A DNA stretch of 64,000 nt from UBA966 sp046350355 (GCA_046350355.1 JAXMAN010000003.1:62001-126000); one strand, 5' to 3'. Numbered from the stretch's first letter, positions 34,775-45,629 are shown. Notes: generated by a model from the letters alone, not told the origin. Program-made: numbers and translations.

Positions 34775-35549
34775 TCCCTCCGTCGAGGAGCTGCAGGCCC
34801 TCGGCGAGCACTTCTCGTACCTGAAGGGACTCGCCGCGGCGGGCCGCGTCGTGCTCGCGGGTCCCGCGGAGGATGGCTCGCTTGGGCTCGTCGTCTTCCC
34901 GCGCGACGACACCGCGGCCGCGCAGGAGCTCATGGCGAAGGATCCGTGCGTCGTCGGCGGCGTGATGCGCTGCGAGGTGCGTCCCTTCCGCATGGCGCTC
35001 TTCGGCACCGGCAGCACGCGCGACTGGCTCGGCTTCACGCAGGCGATCCACATCCGCGCGGGCGTCCCCGCGGTCTGGCGCGCGATCGCCACCTGCGAGG
35101 GGATGGAGCAGTGGTTCCTGCGGCGCTGCGAGGCCTTCACCGCCGACGGCCGCGCCTGGCCGCGCGACCGCGCCTTCGAGGGCGCCGCGCGCATCCGCAT
35201 GACCTGGCTCTGCGCGGGACAGCCCGACGGCAGCGGCGTCGTGCGCGCGGACGATCTCGCCGAGGAGGACTCGATCGAGACCTGCGAGCCGCCGCAGCGC
35301 CTGCGCCTGGGCTGGTACGAGGACAAGGGCTGGGTCGAGTTCCGCGTGCTCGCGCGCACCGATGGCCGCACGACGCTCGAGCTCGAGCAGCGCATGCATC
35401 CCCACGGCGACTTCGCCTTCCTCGAGGGCGTGTACGTCGGCTGCCACCAGGGCTGGACCTTCTACCTGGCGAACCTCAAGAGCGTGCTCGAGCACGGCAC
35501 GGACCTGCGCGAGGAGGCGCCGGACCGCAAGGGGCTCGTGAATCACTGA
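34725..35549 (+). CDS. YCII-domain plus SRPBCC/AHSA1-domain protein
   Basis: 274 residues in two parts. Residues 1-~90 follow the YCII pattern (LALLTPTRPGF ... EHFSYLKGLAAAGRVVLAGP ... DPCVVGGVMRCEVRPF). Residues ~105-260 follow the START/AHSA1 fold (RAGVPAVWRAIATCEGMEQW ... RLGWYEDKGWVEFRV ... TTLELEQRMHP). Both are small-molecule-binding folds with no assigned activity. The gene begins inside ccoS (50-nt overlap) behind TACCCT 6 nt upstream, so it may have its own leaderless promoter within ccoS. Confidence 0.83.
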   Translation: MATLALLTPTRPGFHRDPSVEELQALGEHFSYLKGLAAAGRVVLAGPAEDGSLGLVVFPRDDTAAAQELMAKDPCVVGGVMRCEVRPFRMALFGTGSTRDWLGFTQAIHIRAGVPAVWRAIATCEGMEQWFLRRCEAFTADGRAWPRDRAFEGAARIRMTWLCAGQPDGSGVVRADDLAEEDSIETCEPPQRLRLGWYEDKGWVEFRVLARTDGRTTLELEQRMHPHGDFAFLEGVYVGCHQGWTFYLANLKSVLEHGTDLREEAPDRKGLVNH

Positions 35550-35587
35550 ACGCGCGGCGCGCGCGCGGCCCGCCGCCCGAATTCCGC

Positions 35588-36259
35588 TCACTGCACCGAG
35601 ACGTCGCGCAGCACCTCTTCGTAGTCCGCCATCGCCGCGCGCAGCACGGAATGCGCGTGCTCGGGGCCGTAGGTGCCCAGCACCTCCGCGCTCGATGGAT
35701 GGCCGGGGCGCATCTTGTAGGTGCCGAAGTAGTGCACGAGCCGCTCGATGAGCGCGTGCGGCAGCTCGTCGATGCTGCGCGCGGAGCCCCAGACGGTGTC
35801 GTCCTTGAGCACGCCGACGATCTTGTCGTCCGCGGTGCCGCCGTCGAGCATCGTGAGCCCGCCGACGACGATGCACTCGGCGATGATCTCGCTGCGGTTG
35901 ATCGGGCGCTCGCTGCAGACGCAGATGTCCAGCGGATCGCCGTCGGCCTGCAGCGTGCCGTGCTCGCGCTCGGCCTGCGCGGCACGCTCGGCGGCGCGCG
36001 GGCCCGCGGTGGCGAAGAGTCGCGCGACGCGGTCCGCGCAGAGCGTGCGCGGGATGAAGCCGTAGAGCATCGGCGGCGTGCTGCTGTAGCGCTGCGGCCG
36101 GTCGACGCGCAGGTAGCCCGAGGTCTTCTCGATCTCGTACTTCACGACGTCGAAGGGGGTGATCTCGATGAACGCGTTGACGACGCGCGGCGCATCCGCG
36201 CCCACGGGGAGTCCGTGCCAGGGGTGCGGGCGCGAGCGGAAGTACGAGGGAACGGCCAT
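35588..36259 (-). CDS. ppa: inorganic pyrophosphatase, family I
   Basis: 223 residues. Family I features: EKTSGYLRVDRPQ, PMLYGFIPRTLC, DGDPLDICVCSE (metal-binding Asp cluster D-x-D-P-x-D), MLDGGTADDKIVGVLKDD, and a C-terminal helix with VHYFGTYK. It hydrolyses PPi to drive biosynthesis. TACCCT (minus strand, 36266-36271) lies 6 nt before the ATG without a ribosome site. Confidence 0.94.
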   Translation of the reverse strand: MAVPSYFRSRPHPWHGLPVGADAPRVVNAFIEITPFDVVKYEIEKTSGYLRVDRPQRYSSTPPMLYGFIPRTLCADRVARLFATAGPRAAERAAQAEREHGTLQADGDPLDICVCSERPINRSEIIAECIVVGGLTMLDGGTADDKIVGVLKDDTVWGSARSIDELPHALIERLVHYFGTYKMRPGHPSSAEVLGTYGPEHAHSVLRAAMADYEEVLRDVSVQ

Positions 36260-36316
36260 GCATGCAGGGTAGCGGTTGCGCTGGCGCCCGAGCGCGGGCT
36301 CTGCGAAGATGCGCGG

Positions 36317-36924
36317 ATGCCCGCCGCGCGCCGCACGCCCGCCGCACCCACGCGCTGCCCCTGGTGCGGCACCGATCCGCTCTATGTCGCGTACCACGAC
36401 GAGGAGTGGGGCGTCCCCGTCCTCGACGACCGCGCGCTCTTCGAGAAGCTGATCCTGGACGGCTTCCAGGCGGGGCTTTCCTGGATCACGATCCTGCGCA
36501 AGCGCGAGGCCTTCCGCCGCGCCTTCCGCGACTTCGACCCCGAACGCGTGGCGCGCTTCGGCGCGCGCGACGTCGCGCGCCTGCTGCAGGACGAGGGCAT
36601 CGTGCGCAGCCGCGCGAAGATCGAGGGCGCGGTCCGCAACGCGCGACTCTGGTGCGAGCTCATCGATGCCCAGGGCCCGGGCGCGTTCCGCGACCTGCTC
36701 TGGCAGCATGTCGGCCACCGCACGCTGCAGCCGCGCCTGCGCACGCTCGCGCAGATCCCCGCGGTGACGCCGCAGAGCGAGGCGATGGCGAAGCAGCTCC
36801 GCAAGGCGGGATACACCTTCTGCGGGCCTACCATTTGCTACGCATTCATGCAGGCCGTCGGAATGACCAACGACCACATCGTCCCGTGCCATCGGCACGC
36901 GGCGGTGGCGCGGATGGCGCGGCG

Positions 36925-36928
<4 letters not shown>
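36317..36928 (+). CDS. tag: DNA-3-methyladenine glycosylase I
   Basis: 203 residues. Typical Tag: RCPWCGTDPLYVAYHDEEWG at the N-terminus (zinc Cys and His ligands), FEKLILDGFQAGLSWITILR, GFxG-type core, AGYTFCGPTICYAFMQAVGM and the C-terminal zinc ligands DHIVPCHRH. It removes 3-methyladenine from DNA. The stop overlaps the copA ATG (ATGA at 36925). Confidence 0.94.
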
Positions 36929-39168
<2,240 letters not shown>

Positions 39169-39212
39169 GTCGGGCGCGCGCGGCGCGCGGCGCGGCCGCA
39201 TGCATGCCTCCC

Positions 39213-39218
39213 TACAAT
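39213..39218 (+). promoter_or_regulatory. candidate -10 element of a leaderless transcript
   Basis: TACAAT, 10 nt before the GTG of the zinc-ribbon gene, with no ribosome site between. It is one of about 15 TANNNT hexamers in this position in the window. Confidence 0.45.
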
Positions 39219-39228
39219 CGCGCGCTGC

Positions 39229-40620
39229 GTGCTGCAGCAGCTCTACCAGTTCATGACGCCGATCGAGCCGGCCCTCACGGGGCCCTGGCGGTGGGCGCTC
39301 TACGCCGTGATCGCGGCGGGTCTCGTGACCGCGCTGTGGACCGTGATCGGCCGGCGCTGGCGCAGCGATGGCGTGCGCCGCTGCCCCAAGTGCGCGCACA
39401 GCGTCGATCCGTCGGCGCGCATCGATCCGGTCGAGGGGCTGCGCTGCACGGAGTGTGGCACCGTCGCGCACCGCGAGCGCGACCTGCTCCGCATGCACGG
39501 ACGGCGACGGACCGCTGCGGCGGGAGTCGCGGTCGCGCTGCTGGTCGCGGCGCCGCTCTTTCTCTGGCACAGCGGTCCGACCTTCCTCGTGCGCACGCTG
39601 TTGCCGCGCTGGTGGACGCTGGAGTCCGCGACGATGCCCAACGGACTCACGCTGGTGCATCAGGTCGATCCGGTGCAGTGGATGGAGCTTGAGCCGAACC
39701 CCGCGCTGAGCGCGCTCAAGGGTGGATTCGAGGACGAAGCGCCCGTCGCGCCGATGGGATCGAGCGGACCTCCGATGCTGCTCTATCCCGAGCGCGAGCG
39801 ACTCCTCCTGTCGCAGGGCTCCGAGACGCCCACGCCGCTGCCGCTCCACGGGCCGTACAGCTTCGGGCTCGATGGCCGCGATGGCCGCATGCCCGCCGTC
39901 GGCACGCCGGGCTTCGGCGGCGACATCGACGGCGATGGCGCGCCCGACCTGATCCTCGGGCAGATCAATGTCGGCAGCGGCGGCGGCACCTGGTGGTCGC
40001 GTCTGGTCCCGGCCGAGACGCCCGACGCGCGCGTGCAAACCTGCGGCCCCGGCCGCGGCTACTTCGCGCGCGCCGACGATGGCGTCGTGCTCTTCCACTG
40101 GATCGTCCCCGGCTTCCGCTACACGCTCGTGCCGGGTGCGTTCCTGGCCGATCCCGATGTCCCCTGCGAGCCCGATCCGACGACGCGCGAGTGGAAGCCC
40201 GCCGCCGCGCGCATGCGGCGCATGGTCGACCGCGCCGCGATTGCGCAGGCGACGCGCGAGGTGAAGGAGGCGTACGAGCGCTGCGGTGCCGCGCCCACCA
40301 CTGGCGCGCAGGTGAACCTCGCGGGCACCGCCTCGGTGCTGCAGCGCTGCCCCGAGATGATCGCGCCGCTCGCGCGCATCGTCGTCGAGATGGTCTTCAC
40401 CGGCAACGAGGCGCAGTGGGAGGAGTTCGTGCGCGTCGCGTGGCCCGGCGATCCCGGCGACCGCGACGCGTTCCTCTACGAGATGCGCCGCGCGATCGAA
40501 TCGTGCGACGCGCGTCCCTTCCTGCGCACGCTGAACAACGTCCCCGAGCCCGTGCCCGCGGTGGGCTCGACGCCCGTGCGATCGACGCTGCGCGAGCGCT
40601 CGAAGGGCGCGACCCCGTGA
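39229..40620 (+). CDS. membrane protein with zinc-ribbon segment
   Basis: 463 residues from a GTG (an ATG seven codons later is possible). A first helix (ALYAVIAAGLVTALWTVI) is followed by a zinc ribbon CPKCAHSV ... LRCTECG and a second helix (AAAGVAVALLVAAPLFLW). A large, probably extracytoplasmic domain follows, with DIDGDGAPDLILGQINVG, an FG-GAP-like calcium loop. Proteins with such ribbons are common in planctomycetes and of unknown role. TACAAT (39213-39218) sits 10 nt before the GTG. Its stop overlaps the first crcB start. Confidence 0.75.
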   Translation: MLQQLYQFMTPIEPALTGPWRWALYAVIAAGLVTALWTVIGRRWRSDGVRRCPKCAHSVDPSARIDPVEGLRCTECGTVAHRERDLLRMHGRRRTAAAGVAVALLVAAPLFLWHSGPTFLVRTLLPRWWTLESATMPNGLTLVHQVDPVQWMELEPNPALSALKGGFEDEAPVAPMGSSGPPMLLYPERERLLLSQGSETPTPLPLHGPYSFGLDGRDGRMPAVGTPGFGGDIDGDGAPDLILGQINVGSGGGTWWSRLVPAETPDARVQTCGPGRGYFARADDGVVLFHWIVPGFRYTLVPGAFLADPDVPCEPDPTTREWKPAAARMRRMVDRAAIAQATREVKEAYERCGAAPTTGAQVNLAGTASVLQRCPEMIAPLARIVVEMVFTGNEAQWEEFVRVAWPGDPGDRDAFLYEMRRAIESCDARPFLRTLNNVPEPVPAVGSTPVRSTLRERSKGATP

Positions 40621-41108
40621 ATCCCGCCGCGCCCGAGGCGATGCTCGCGCGCGGCGCGCTGATCGCCGCATCGGGCGCGCTGGGCTGCGTGGCGCGCGCA
40701 TGGGTCCGCGACCGCGCGCTGCGGCGAGGCTGGTCAGGGTGGTCCGCGGTGCTCGCGATCAACCTGGCGGGCGCGGCCGCGATGGGCGCCTGCGCCGCGT
40801 GCGCCGCGCGCGCGGGTGGGGGCGCAGGTGCGGGCGACGATGCGGCCGCATGGGCAGCGTGGGCCGCGCTTGCAGGGATGGGATTCCTGGGCGGATGGAC
40901 GACCTACTCGGCATTCGCGGTCGACGTCGCGGTGCAGTGGATGCGCGGCGAGCGCATGCGCGCGGTCGCGCTGGCATGCGCGACGCTCGCTGGCGCGCCG
41001 GTGATCTATGTGATGGTGCGCGTGGTGGTGGTGGCGATGGGCGCGATGGGCGCGGCGGGCGCCGCGGGCGTTGTCGGCGCGGCATCCGCACCGGGAGCGG
41101 CGGGATGA
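40617..41108 (+). CDS. crcB: CrcB/Fluc fluoride channel subunit 1
   Basis: 163 residues, GTG start inside the preceding stop (GTGA). Four helices and the Fluc signature GFLGGWTTYSAFAVDV are present, with NLAGAAAMGA as the conserved Asn-containing helix. Fluc proteins form dual-topology dimers exporting fluoride. An Ala/Gly-rich C-terminal tail is extra. A second paralogue follows with a 4-nt overlap. No fluoride riboswitch was seen upstream of the cluster. Confidence 0.88.
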   Translation: MNPAAPEAMLARGALIAASGALGCVARAWVRDRALRRGWSGWSAVLAINLAGAAAMGACAACAARAGGGAGAGDDAAAWAAWAALAGMGFLGGWTTYSAFAVDVAVQWMRGERMRAVALACATLAGAPVIYVMVRVVVVAMGAMGAAGAAGVVGAASAPGAAG

Positions 41109-41602
41109 GCGGCGTGCCGGAGAGCGCGGGCGCGTCGATCGCGCCGCCGCATGCGCCCTCGCTTGCGCGGCTGCTGGCGGCGACCTTCGTCGGCGGGCTC
41201 GTCGGATGCGCGGCGCGCGCCGGCGTGGAGGCGGCGGTCGTGGCGGTCGAGCCTTCGGGCGCGTGGATCGCGCGCATCCTGGTGAACGTCGTCGGCGCCG
41301 CGGGGATGGGTCTCTTCTTCGCGCGCATCGCGCGGCTCGACGAGCGCGGCCGCCCCGACGGCGTCGCGCACGCGCAGCGCGCCCCCGAGCATCTCATCGG
41401 CGCGGGCTTCTTCGGCGGCCTCACGACGGTGAGCGGCTTTGCGATGGACGCCGGCGACGCGCTCATGGGCTCGAATCCCGACCTCGCGCGCGCGGGGCTG
41501 ATCCTGGGCGCGAATGCGGTCGTCGGCCTGGCGGCGTGTGCGGCGGGATTGGTGTGGGGGGTGCGGATGCGGCGCGGGAAGGCAGGCAACGCCGAGCCAT
41601 GA
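41105..41602 (+). CDS. crcB: CrcB/Fluc fluoride channel subunit 2
   Basis: 165 residues. Signatures: LVNVVGAAGMGLFFARI and GAGFFGGLTTVSGFAMD. Sequence and charge pattern differ from the neighbouring paralogue, as expected for a heterodimeric Fluc made of two antiparallel single-topology subunits. Overlaps both neighbours by 4 nt. Confidence 0.88.
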   Translation: MSGVPESAGASIAPPHAPSLARLLAATFVGGLVGCAARAGVEAAVVAVEPSGAWIARILVNVVGAAGMGLFFARIARLDERGRPDGVAHAQRAPEHLIGAGFFGGLTTVSGFAMDAGDALMGSNPDLARAGLILGANAVVGLAACAAGLVWGVRMRRGKAGNAEP

Positions 41603-42054
41603 CCGGCGAGCGGATTGAGGTGCAGTCATGGGAGATGCCGATGGGCGATGGAGCCGTCGGCGATGGTGTCCACGCGCTGCGCATGTGGTTGCGCGAAGGT
41701 CTCGCGCGCAGTTCCGATGCTGGTATCCGCGCGATGGTGATCGAGGGCGGACGCGAGACCGCGCCCACGCCGCTTCGGACGGACGCTGAGATCGATGCCG
41801 CAGTTCACGCGGGAACCACGGGATCGACGTCCAATGGGCTCCTCCTCTGGATCGCAGCGTTTGAGCCTCCCGCGTACCTGCAGACCTGGATGAAGCTGCC
41901 GGTCCGGATCCTGAGAGCCGACGATCTGGAGTCCGTCTGGAGCGACGAGCCCGCGAAGCGGCGCGCGTGGATCGCGGATCTCGCGCGCCGGCATCGGCCG
42001 CATCTGTTCTTCGGCCACGACGCGCAATGGGCGCATCGGTTTCGATGGGTGTGA
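41599..42054 (+). CDS. hypothetical protein
   Basis: 151 residues starting in the ATGA overlap with the second crcB. Soluble, with no membrane helix or signal. Features: GIRAMVIEGGRETAPTP, NGLLLWIAAFEPPAYLQTWM, and a charged C-terminus RPHLFFGHDAQWAHRFRWV. No family recognised. Coupling to crcB may only reflect position. Base composition here begins to fall slightly below that of the surrounding genes, continuing through about 43.8 kb. Confidence 0.6.
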   Translation: MTGERIEVQSWEMPMGDGAVGDGVHALRMWLREGLARSSDAGIRAMVIEGGRETAPTPLRTDAEIDAAVHAGTTGSTSNGLLLWIAAFEPPAYLQTWMKLPVRILRADDLESVWSDEPAKRRAWIADLARRHRPHLFFGHDAQWAHRFRWV

Positions 42055-42112
42055 GCACGAGACGCGCGCGGGAATGTGATTTCGCAACCGCCCCGCGATA
42101 GCCTGCGCACTC

Positions 42113-42421
42113 GTGATCCGGGAGCTCCATCTCGCCACCCTCAAGCGCCGCTGGTCGGCGGTGTTCGCGTCGAACGATCCGTTCACCTGGCCCTTCCATG
42201 AGGGCTTCGTGTGGTCGGGCGTCTTCTTTCCGACCGAGGGATACCACGTCTTCCGGCGCCAGTTCGCCGCGGGTTTCGATGGCTCCGCCGAGTTTGGCAG
42301 GGTCGTGTGCGAGGCCTACGGTGCTTGGGACGAGGATCTGCAGCGGCTTCGCGCGGAATGGAGCGGCAATCCGCGCGGCGCGTGGGTTTCCGAGATGGAG
42401 AAGCGCGTTGGGTGGGGATGA
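42113..42421 (+). CDS. small hypothetical protein
   Basis: 102 residues from a GTG. TAGCCT (42099-42104) lies 8 nt upstream. Aromatic-rich (NDPFTWPFHEGFVWSGVFFP, YHVFRRQFAAGF, EWSGNPRGAWVSEMEKRVGW), likely soluble. No family recognised. Its 3' neighbour is the decayed mobile-element and toxin-antitoxin segment. Confidence 0.5.
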   Translation: MIRELHLATLKRRWSAVFASNDPFTWPFHEGFVWSGVFFPTEGYHVFRRQFAAGFDGSAEFGRVVCEAYGAWDEDLQRLRAEWSGNPRGAWVSEMEKRVGWG

Positions 42422-42478
42422 GAGGTGCGCGATCGAGCCGAGCGGACGCACGTGGATCAATCATCCGCGATCGCATGC

Positions 42479-42672
42479 TCATATCGCCGGGACGACGCGG
42501 AGAACATCCGCGATGCACATCGATCCGAACTTCTTACTCCACCTGTAAAGCGTCTGCCCAAAGACGCCGCGCTTCGGCAAGTCTCGTCGATCGTTCGGTC
42601 CGTCGACTCCTGCGCGCGCGCATCGGCGATCTGCTCTCCCGTGAAACGGATTTCCTTCACGCGACTGTCCAA
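42479..42672 (-). pseudogene. IS3-family transposase OrfA remnant, frameshifted
   Basis: Two minus-strand frames together read as an IS3 OrfA N-terminus. The first frame gives VKEIRFTGEQIADARAQEST-DRTIDETC. After a frame change near 42575 the second gives PKRGVFGQTLYRWSKKFGSM and CIADV. This matches the helix-turn-helix start of IS3 OrfA (RFTEEQI ... CRKxGI ... FYRWKKKFGGM). No OrfB and no terminal inverted repeats were seen, so only a scar remains. It begins within a few bases of the point where the DUF5615 toxin sequence is lost. It fills most of the 42421-42720 stretch; nothing else was seen there. Confidence 0.72.
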
Positions 42673-42908
42673 GCTGGTTGGAAGCTGTAGCGCCCCAGGT
42701 AACTCGTACTCGAATTGGCTCAGGACTCAGGGGGAAGACCATCGTCCTTGCTGACGACAATGCGGTTCTCGCGGAGCGCCCAGGCCCACAGTGCTCGATC
42801 GTCGGCAGTGTCCATGCCGACCATGGCCACGTGGACCGAGTCATACCCGGCGTCCTGAAGGAACTTCGACAGGCGCGGCGGGAGCTGGTTGTCGATCACG
42901 AACCTCAT
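42673..42908 (-). pseudogene. DUF5615 PIN-like toxin, frameshifted and truncated
   Basis: The readable ORF (42720-42908, 62 residues) is the start of a DUF5615/VapC-like toxin: FVIDNQLPPRLSKFLQDAGY, DSVHVAMVGMDTADDRALWA, NRIVVSKDD. It stops at GLPPES. If one base is skipped just after SKDD (about 42730), the frame continues with the expected PIRVRVTWGATASNQL until the IS3 remnant begins. The ~30 C-terminal residues of the family are missing. The gene overlaps its antitoxin by 4 nt. A catalytically active product is unlikely. Confidence 0.7.
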
Positions 42909-43135
42909 GCGACGCGGAACACCGCGTGGCTCATGTGAACAGCGGCGTAGGCGATCGCCGCCAGGATGTCATCGCGCACCAGCGACGGGTGGTCGGCCAG
43001 CACCTCTTCGGTGGAGGCGCCGTTCGCGAGCAGCTCAAGCACGTCGGACACGCGCATTCGCGTCCCGCGGATGCAGGGTCGTCCGCCGCACTGACCGGGC
43101 TCGACGGTGATTCTCTCAAGGAGCGCGCGTGACAT
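42905..43135 (-). CDS. DUF433 antitoxin
   Basis: 76 residues, full length for DUF433: RITVEPGQCGGRPCIRGTRM, RVSDVLELLANGASTEEVLA, DHPSLVRDDILAAIAYAA. DUF433 proteins pair with DUF5615 toxins, and that partner (now broken) follows with an ATGA overlap. The promoter is unusually clear for this window: TATAGT (minus strand, 43142-43147) 6 nt before the ATG. The antitoxin appears intact although its toxin is not. Confidence 0.88.
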   Translation of the reverse strand: MSRALLERITVEPGQCGGRPCIRGTRMRVSDVLELLANGASTEEVLADHPSLVRDDILAAIAYAAVHMSHAVFRVA

Positions 43136-43141
43136 GGCCTC

Positions 43142-43147
43142 ACTATA
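43142..43147 (-). promoter_or_regulatory. candidate -10 element of the DUF433 antitoxin gene
   Basis: TATAGT, 6 nt before the ATG at 43135, so transcription would begin at or next to the start codon. Confidence 0.5.
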
Positions 43148-43317
43148 GCGGGCTCTGCGTGCAGATCATCGCTTCCTGCCAAAGAGCCTCAGCGCGCGAG
43201 GTTTCCGGATTCTGTGCCGCGGATCGTAAAATGCCCAGCCTCATGCATCGCGTGATCATGAACGTGCTCCGCGACGTGCACGCGCGGGAGCAGGACGAGC
43301 GTTCGAAGTGATGCGCC

Positions 43318-43812
43318 ATGAGCGGACCGACCCTTTCAGAGCTGCTTGACTCGTTCGAGACCTCCGCGACGGAGCTCTGGATTCCACGGATCACGAAGCT
43401 CGGATTCACGGACGTGCAGTGGCAGCGTGGCCGAATTGAGAGTCAAGTGGGGGCCCGGCACGGACTGATCGCGCTTTCCCTCGTCGCCATGCCTTACGAC
43501 TCGATGGTGTGGGCGACCTTCACGCGCGGCGAGCCGCTGCCGCCGCGGACCTATCCAGAGAACATCTCGGTGGAGTCCCTCTGCCTCCTCGAGAGTCCGA
43601 CCTTTGGATTCAATGTCAATCCGGTCGACAGCAGCGGGCGCGAGTTCTCGAGCGTCCGTGCCTCGGCGATCATCGCCCGGTATGCCGATCTGCTCGATCG
43701 CCATTGGGCAAGGTGGAGCATCCTCCTTCAGGATTGGGAGCAAACGAGGACCGCCGCCCTGGCCGCGCTGCGTCGCGCCGGAGATGATTGGTGGCGCGCG
43801 GATCGCGAGTGA
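43318..43812 (+). CDS. hypothetical protein
   Basis: 164 residues. Predicted soluble, with a helical start (LSELLDSFETSATELWIPRI), a beta-rich middle (RHGLIALSLVAMPYDSMVWA) and a C-terminal helix (DLLDRHWARWSILLQDWEQT). The pattern suggests an immunity- or DUF-type small globular protein but no family is recognised. It lies in a small accessory patch with the toxin-antitoxin remnant, with lower GC than the flanks. Confidence 0.6.
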   Translation: MSGPTLSELLDSFETSATELWIPRITKLGFTDVQWQRGRIESQVGARHGLIALSLVAMPYDSMVWATFTRGEPLPPRTYPENISVESLCLLESPTFGFNVNPVDSSGREFSSVRASAIIARYADLLDRHWARWSILLQDWEQTRTAALAALRRAGDDWWRADRE

Positions 43813-43927
43813 CCGGAGCAGGGGAGTTGTTCGTCGCGGCGCATCCGGGATGCTGCGGCTCGCCCCGCCGCCTCGCCCCATGCTTCTCCCCACCGCCCCG
43901 CCAATCGCCGGCCGCTACCCTCCCCCC

Positions 43928-45580
43928 ATGCCCGCGTCCGTCCACCTGCACCGCGTCGCCGACCTCTTCGCGCGCACCGTGCGCACCTGCGAGATCGTCG
44001 TCGAAGGCGGCCGCATCGCCGCGATGCGCGAGACCGCGCGCACGCCGCCGGCGGGGGTGCTCGTGCCGGGCTTCGTCGACGCGCATGTGCATGTCGAGAG
44101 CAGCATGCTGCCGCCGTGGGAGTTCGCGCGCGTCGCGATGCGCCACGGCACCGTCGCGAGCGTGAGCGATCCGCACGAGATCGCCAACGTCCTCGGCGTC
44201 CCCGGAGTGCGCTTCATGCTCGACGACATCGAGGGCTCGCCCTTCACCGTCTGGCTCGGCTGCCCATCCTGCGTGCCCGCGACCAGCTTCGAGACCGCGG
44301 GCGCGGCGCTCGATGCCGACGCATGCGCCGCGCTCCTGGACGATCCGCGCATCCGCTACCTCAGCGAGATGATGAACTGGCCCGGCGTGCTCGCGGGCGA
44401 CGCGCAGGTGCTCGCGAAGATCGCCGCAGCGCGCGCGCGCGGCAAGCACGTCGACGGCCACGCGCCTGGGCTGCGCGGCGAGCAGGCGCGCGCGTACTTC
44501 GCCGCGGGCATCGAGACCGACCACGAGTGCTTCACGCTCGAGGAGGCGCGCGACAAGGCCGCGCTGGGCGTGCGCATCCTCATCCGCGAAGGCAGCGCCG
44601 CGCGCAACTTCGAGGCGCTCTGGCCGCTGCTGCGCGAGCGTCCCGCGCAGTGCATGTTCTGCACCGACGACGCGCATCCCGACGACCTGCTCGCGGGGCA
44701 CATCGACCGGCTCGTCGCGCGCGCCATCGCGCACGGCGTCGACGCCTTCGACGCGCTGCGCGCCGCGACGGTGCATCCCGTCGAGCACTACGGCCTGCCC
44801 TGCGGGCTCCTGCGCGTGGGCGACCGCGCGGACTGGGCGCTCGTGGAGGACCTGGTCTCGATCCGCCCGCGGCGCACCGTGATCGCGGGCGAGGTGGTCG
44901 CGGAGGACGGCCGCACGCTCGTGCCGCCGCGCGCGGCGCGCACGCCCAACGCGTTCCGCAGCGCGCGGATCGACGCGGGCGCGCTTGCGGTGCGCGCGCC
45001 CGTGGATTCTGCGGCCAGCGCGCGCGTGGACGCCATCGTCGCCGAGGACGGCCAGCTCGTCACCAAGCGCGCGACCGCCGCCGCGCCGGTGCGCGCGGGC
45101 ATCGTGGAGCCCGATCCCTCGCAGGACCTGCTGCAGCTCTGCGTCGTCAACCGCTACAGCGACGCGGCGCCGGCGTGCGCCTTCGTGCGCGGCTTCGGCC
45201 TGCGCGCGGGGGCGATCGCCAGCAGCGTTGCGCACGACTGCCACAACGTCGTCGCCGTCGGCGCGGACCGCGAGAGCCTCGCCGCCGCGGTCGACGCCGT
45301 CTTCGCCGCGCGCGGCGGGCTTGCGGTCGTCGCCGGCCCCGGCGCCACGCCGCGCACGCTGGCGCTGCCGATCGCGGGCCTCATGAGCGACCGTCCTGCG
45401 GAGGAGGTGGGCGCGGCCTACGCGGGCCTCACCGCGGCCGCGAAGTCGCTCGGTTCGCCGCTGCGTTCGCCCTTCATGACGCTCGCGTTCATGGCGCTCC
45501 TGGTGATCCCCGAGCTCAAGCTGAGCGACCGCGGCCTCTTCGACGGCCGCGCCTTCCGCTTCACCCCCGCGGTGCTCTGA
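43928..45580 (+). CDS. ade: adenine deaminase
   Basis: 550 residues from the ATG at 43928; longer in-frame starts give unrelated N-termini. Amidohydrolase metal site VDAHVHVESSML, family segments SDPHEIANVLG, HVDGHAPGLRG, TDHECF and MFCTDDAHPDDL, and the C-terminal Ade domain (LMSDRPAEEV ... SPFMTLAFMALLVIPELKLS). It converts adenine to hypoxanthine and ammonia. TACCCT (43916-43921) lies 6 nt upstream without a ribosome site. A 34-bp perfect palindrome follows the stop. Confidence 0.94.
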   Translation: MPASVHLHRVADLFARTVRTCEIVVEGGRIAAMRETARTPPAGVLVPGFVDAHVHVESSMLPPWEFARVAMRHGTVASVSDPHEIANVLGVPGVRFMLDDIEGSPFTVWLGCPSCVPATSFETAGAALDADACAALLDDPRIRYLSEMMNWPGVLAGDAQVLAKIAAARARGKHVDGHAPGLRGEQARAYFAAGIETDHECFTLEEARDKAALGVRILIREGSAARNFEALWPLLRERPAQCMFCTDDAHPDDLLAGHIDRLVARAIAHGVDAFDALRAATVHPVEHYGLPCGLLRVGDRADWALVEDLVSIRPRRTVIAGEVVAEDGRTLVPPRAARTPNAFRSARIDAGALAVRAPVDSAASARVDAIVAEDGQLVTKRATAAAPVRAGIVEPDPSQDLLQLCVVNRYSDAAPACAFVRGFGLRAGAIASSVAHDCHNVVAVGADRESLAAAVDAVFAARGGLAVVAGPGATPRTLALPIAGLMSDRPAEEVGAAYAGLTAAAKSLGSPLRSPFMTLAFMALLVIPELKLSDRGLFDGRAFRFTPAVL

Positions 45581-45588
45581 CGCGCTGC

Positions 45589-45622
45589 GGAAAATATGCC
45601 GGGCATGCCCGGCATATTTTCC
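45589..45622. terminator. 34-bp perfect palindrome, bidirectional terminator
   Basis: GGAAAATATGCCGGGCA followed by its exact reverse complement. On either strand this gives a GC stem (GCCGGGCATGCCCGGC) flanked by A-rich and T-rich arms (ATATTTTCC), suited to terminate both ade and the convergent ureohydrolase gene, which end 9 and 8 bp away. Confidence 0.8.
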
Positions 45623-45629
45623 GGCGCGG

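Noticed and set aside
43129..43311. A 60-codon ORF just before the hypothetical gene at 43318.
   Set aside because: No ribosome site, no motif and it starts inside the antitoxin promoter; only the last ~26 codons look plausible, which is not enough.
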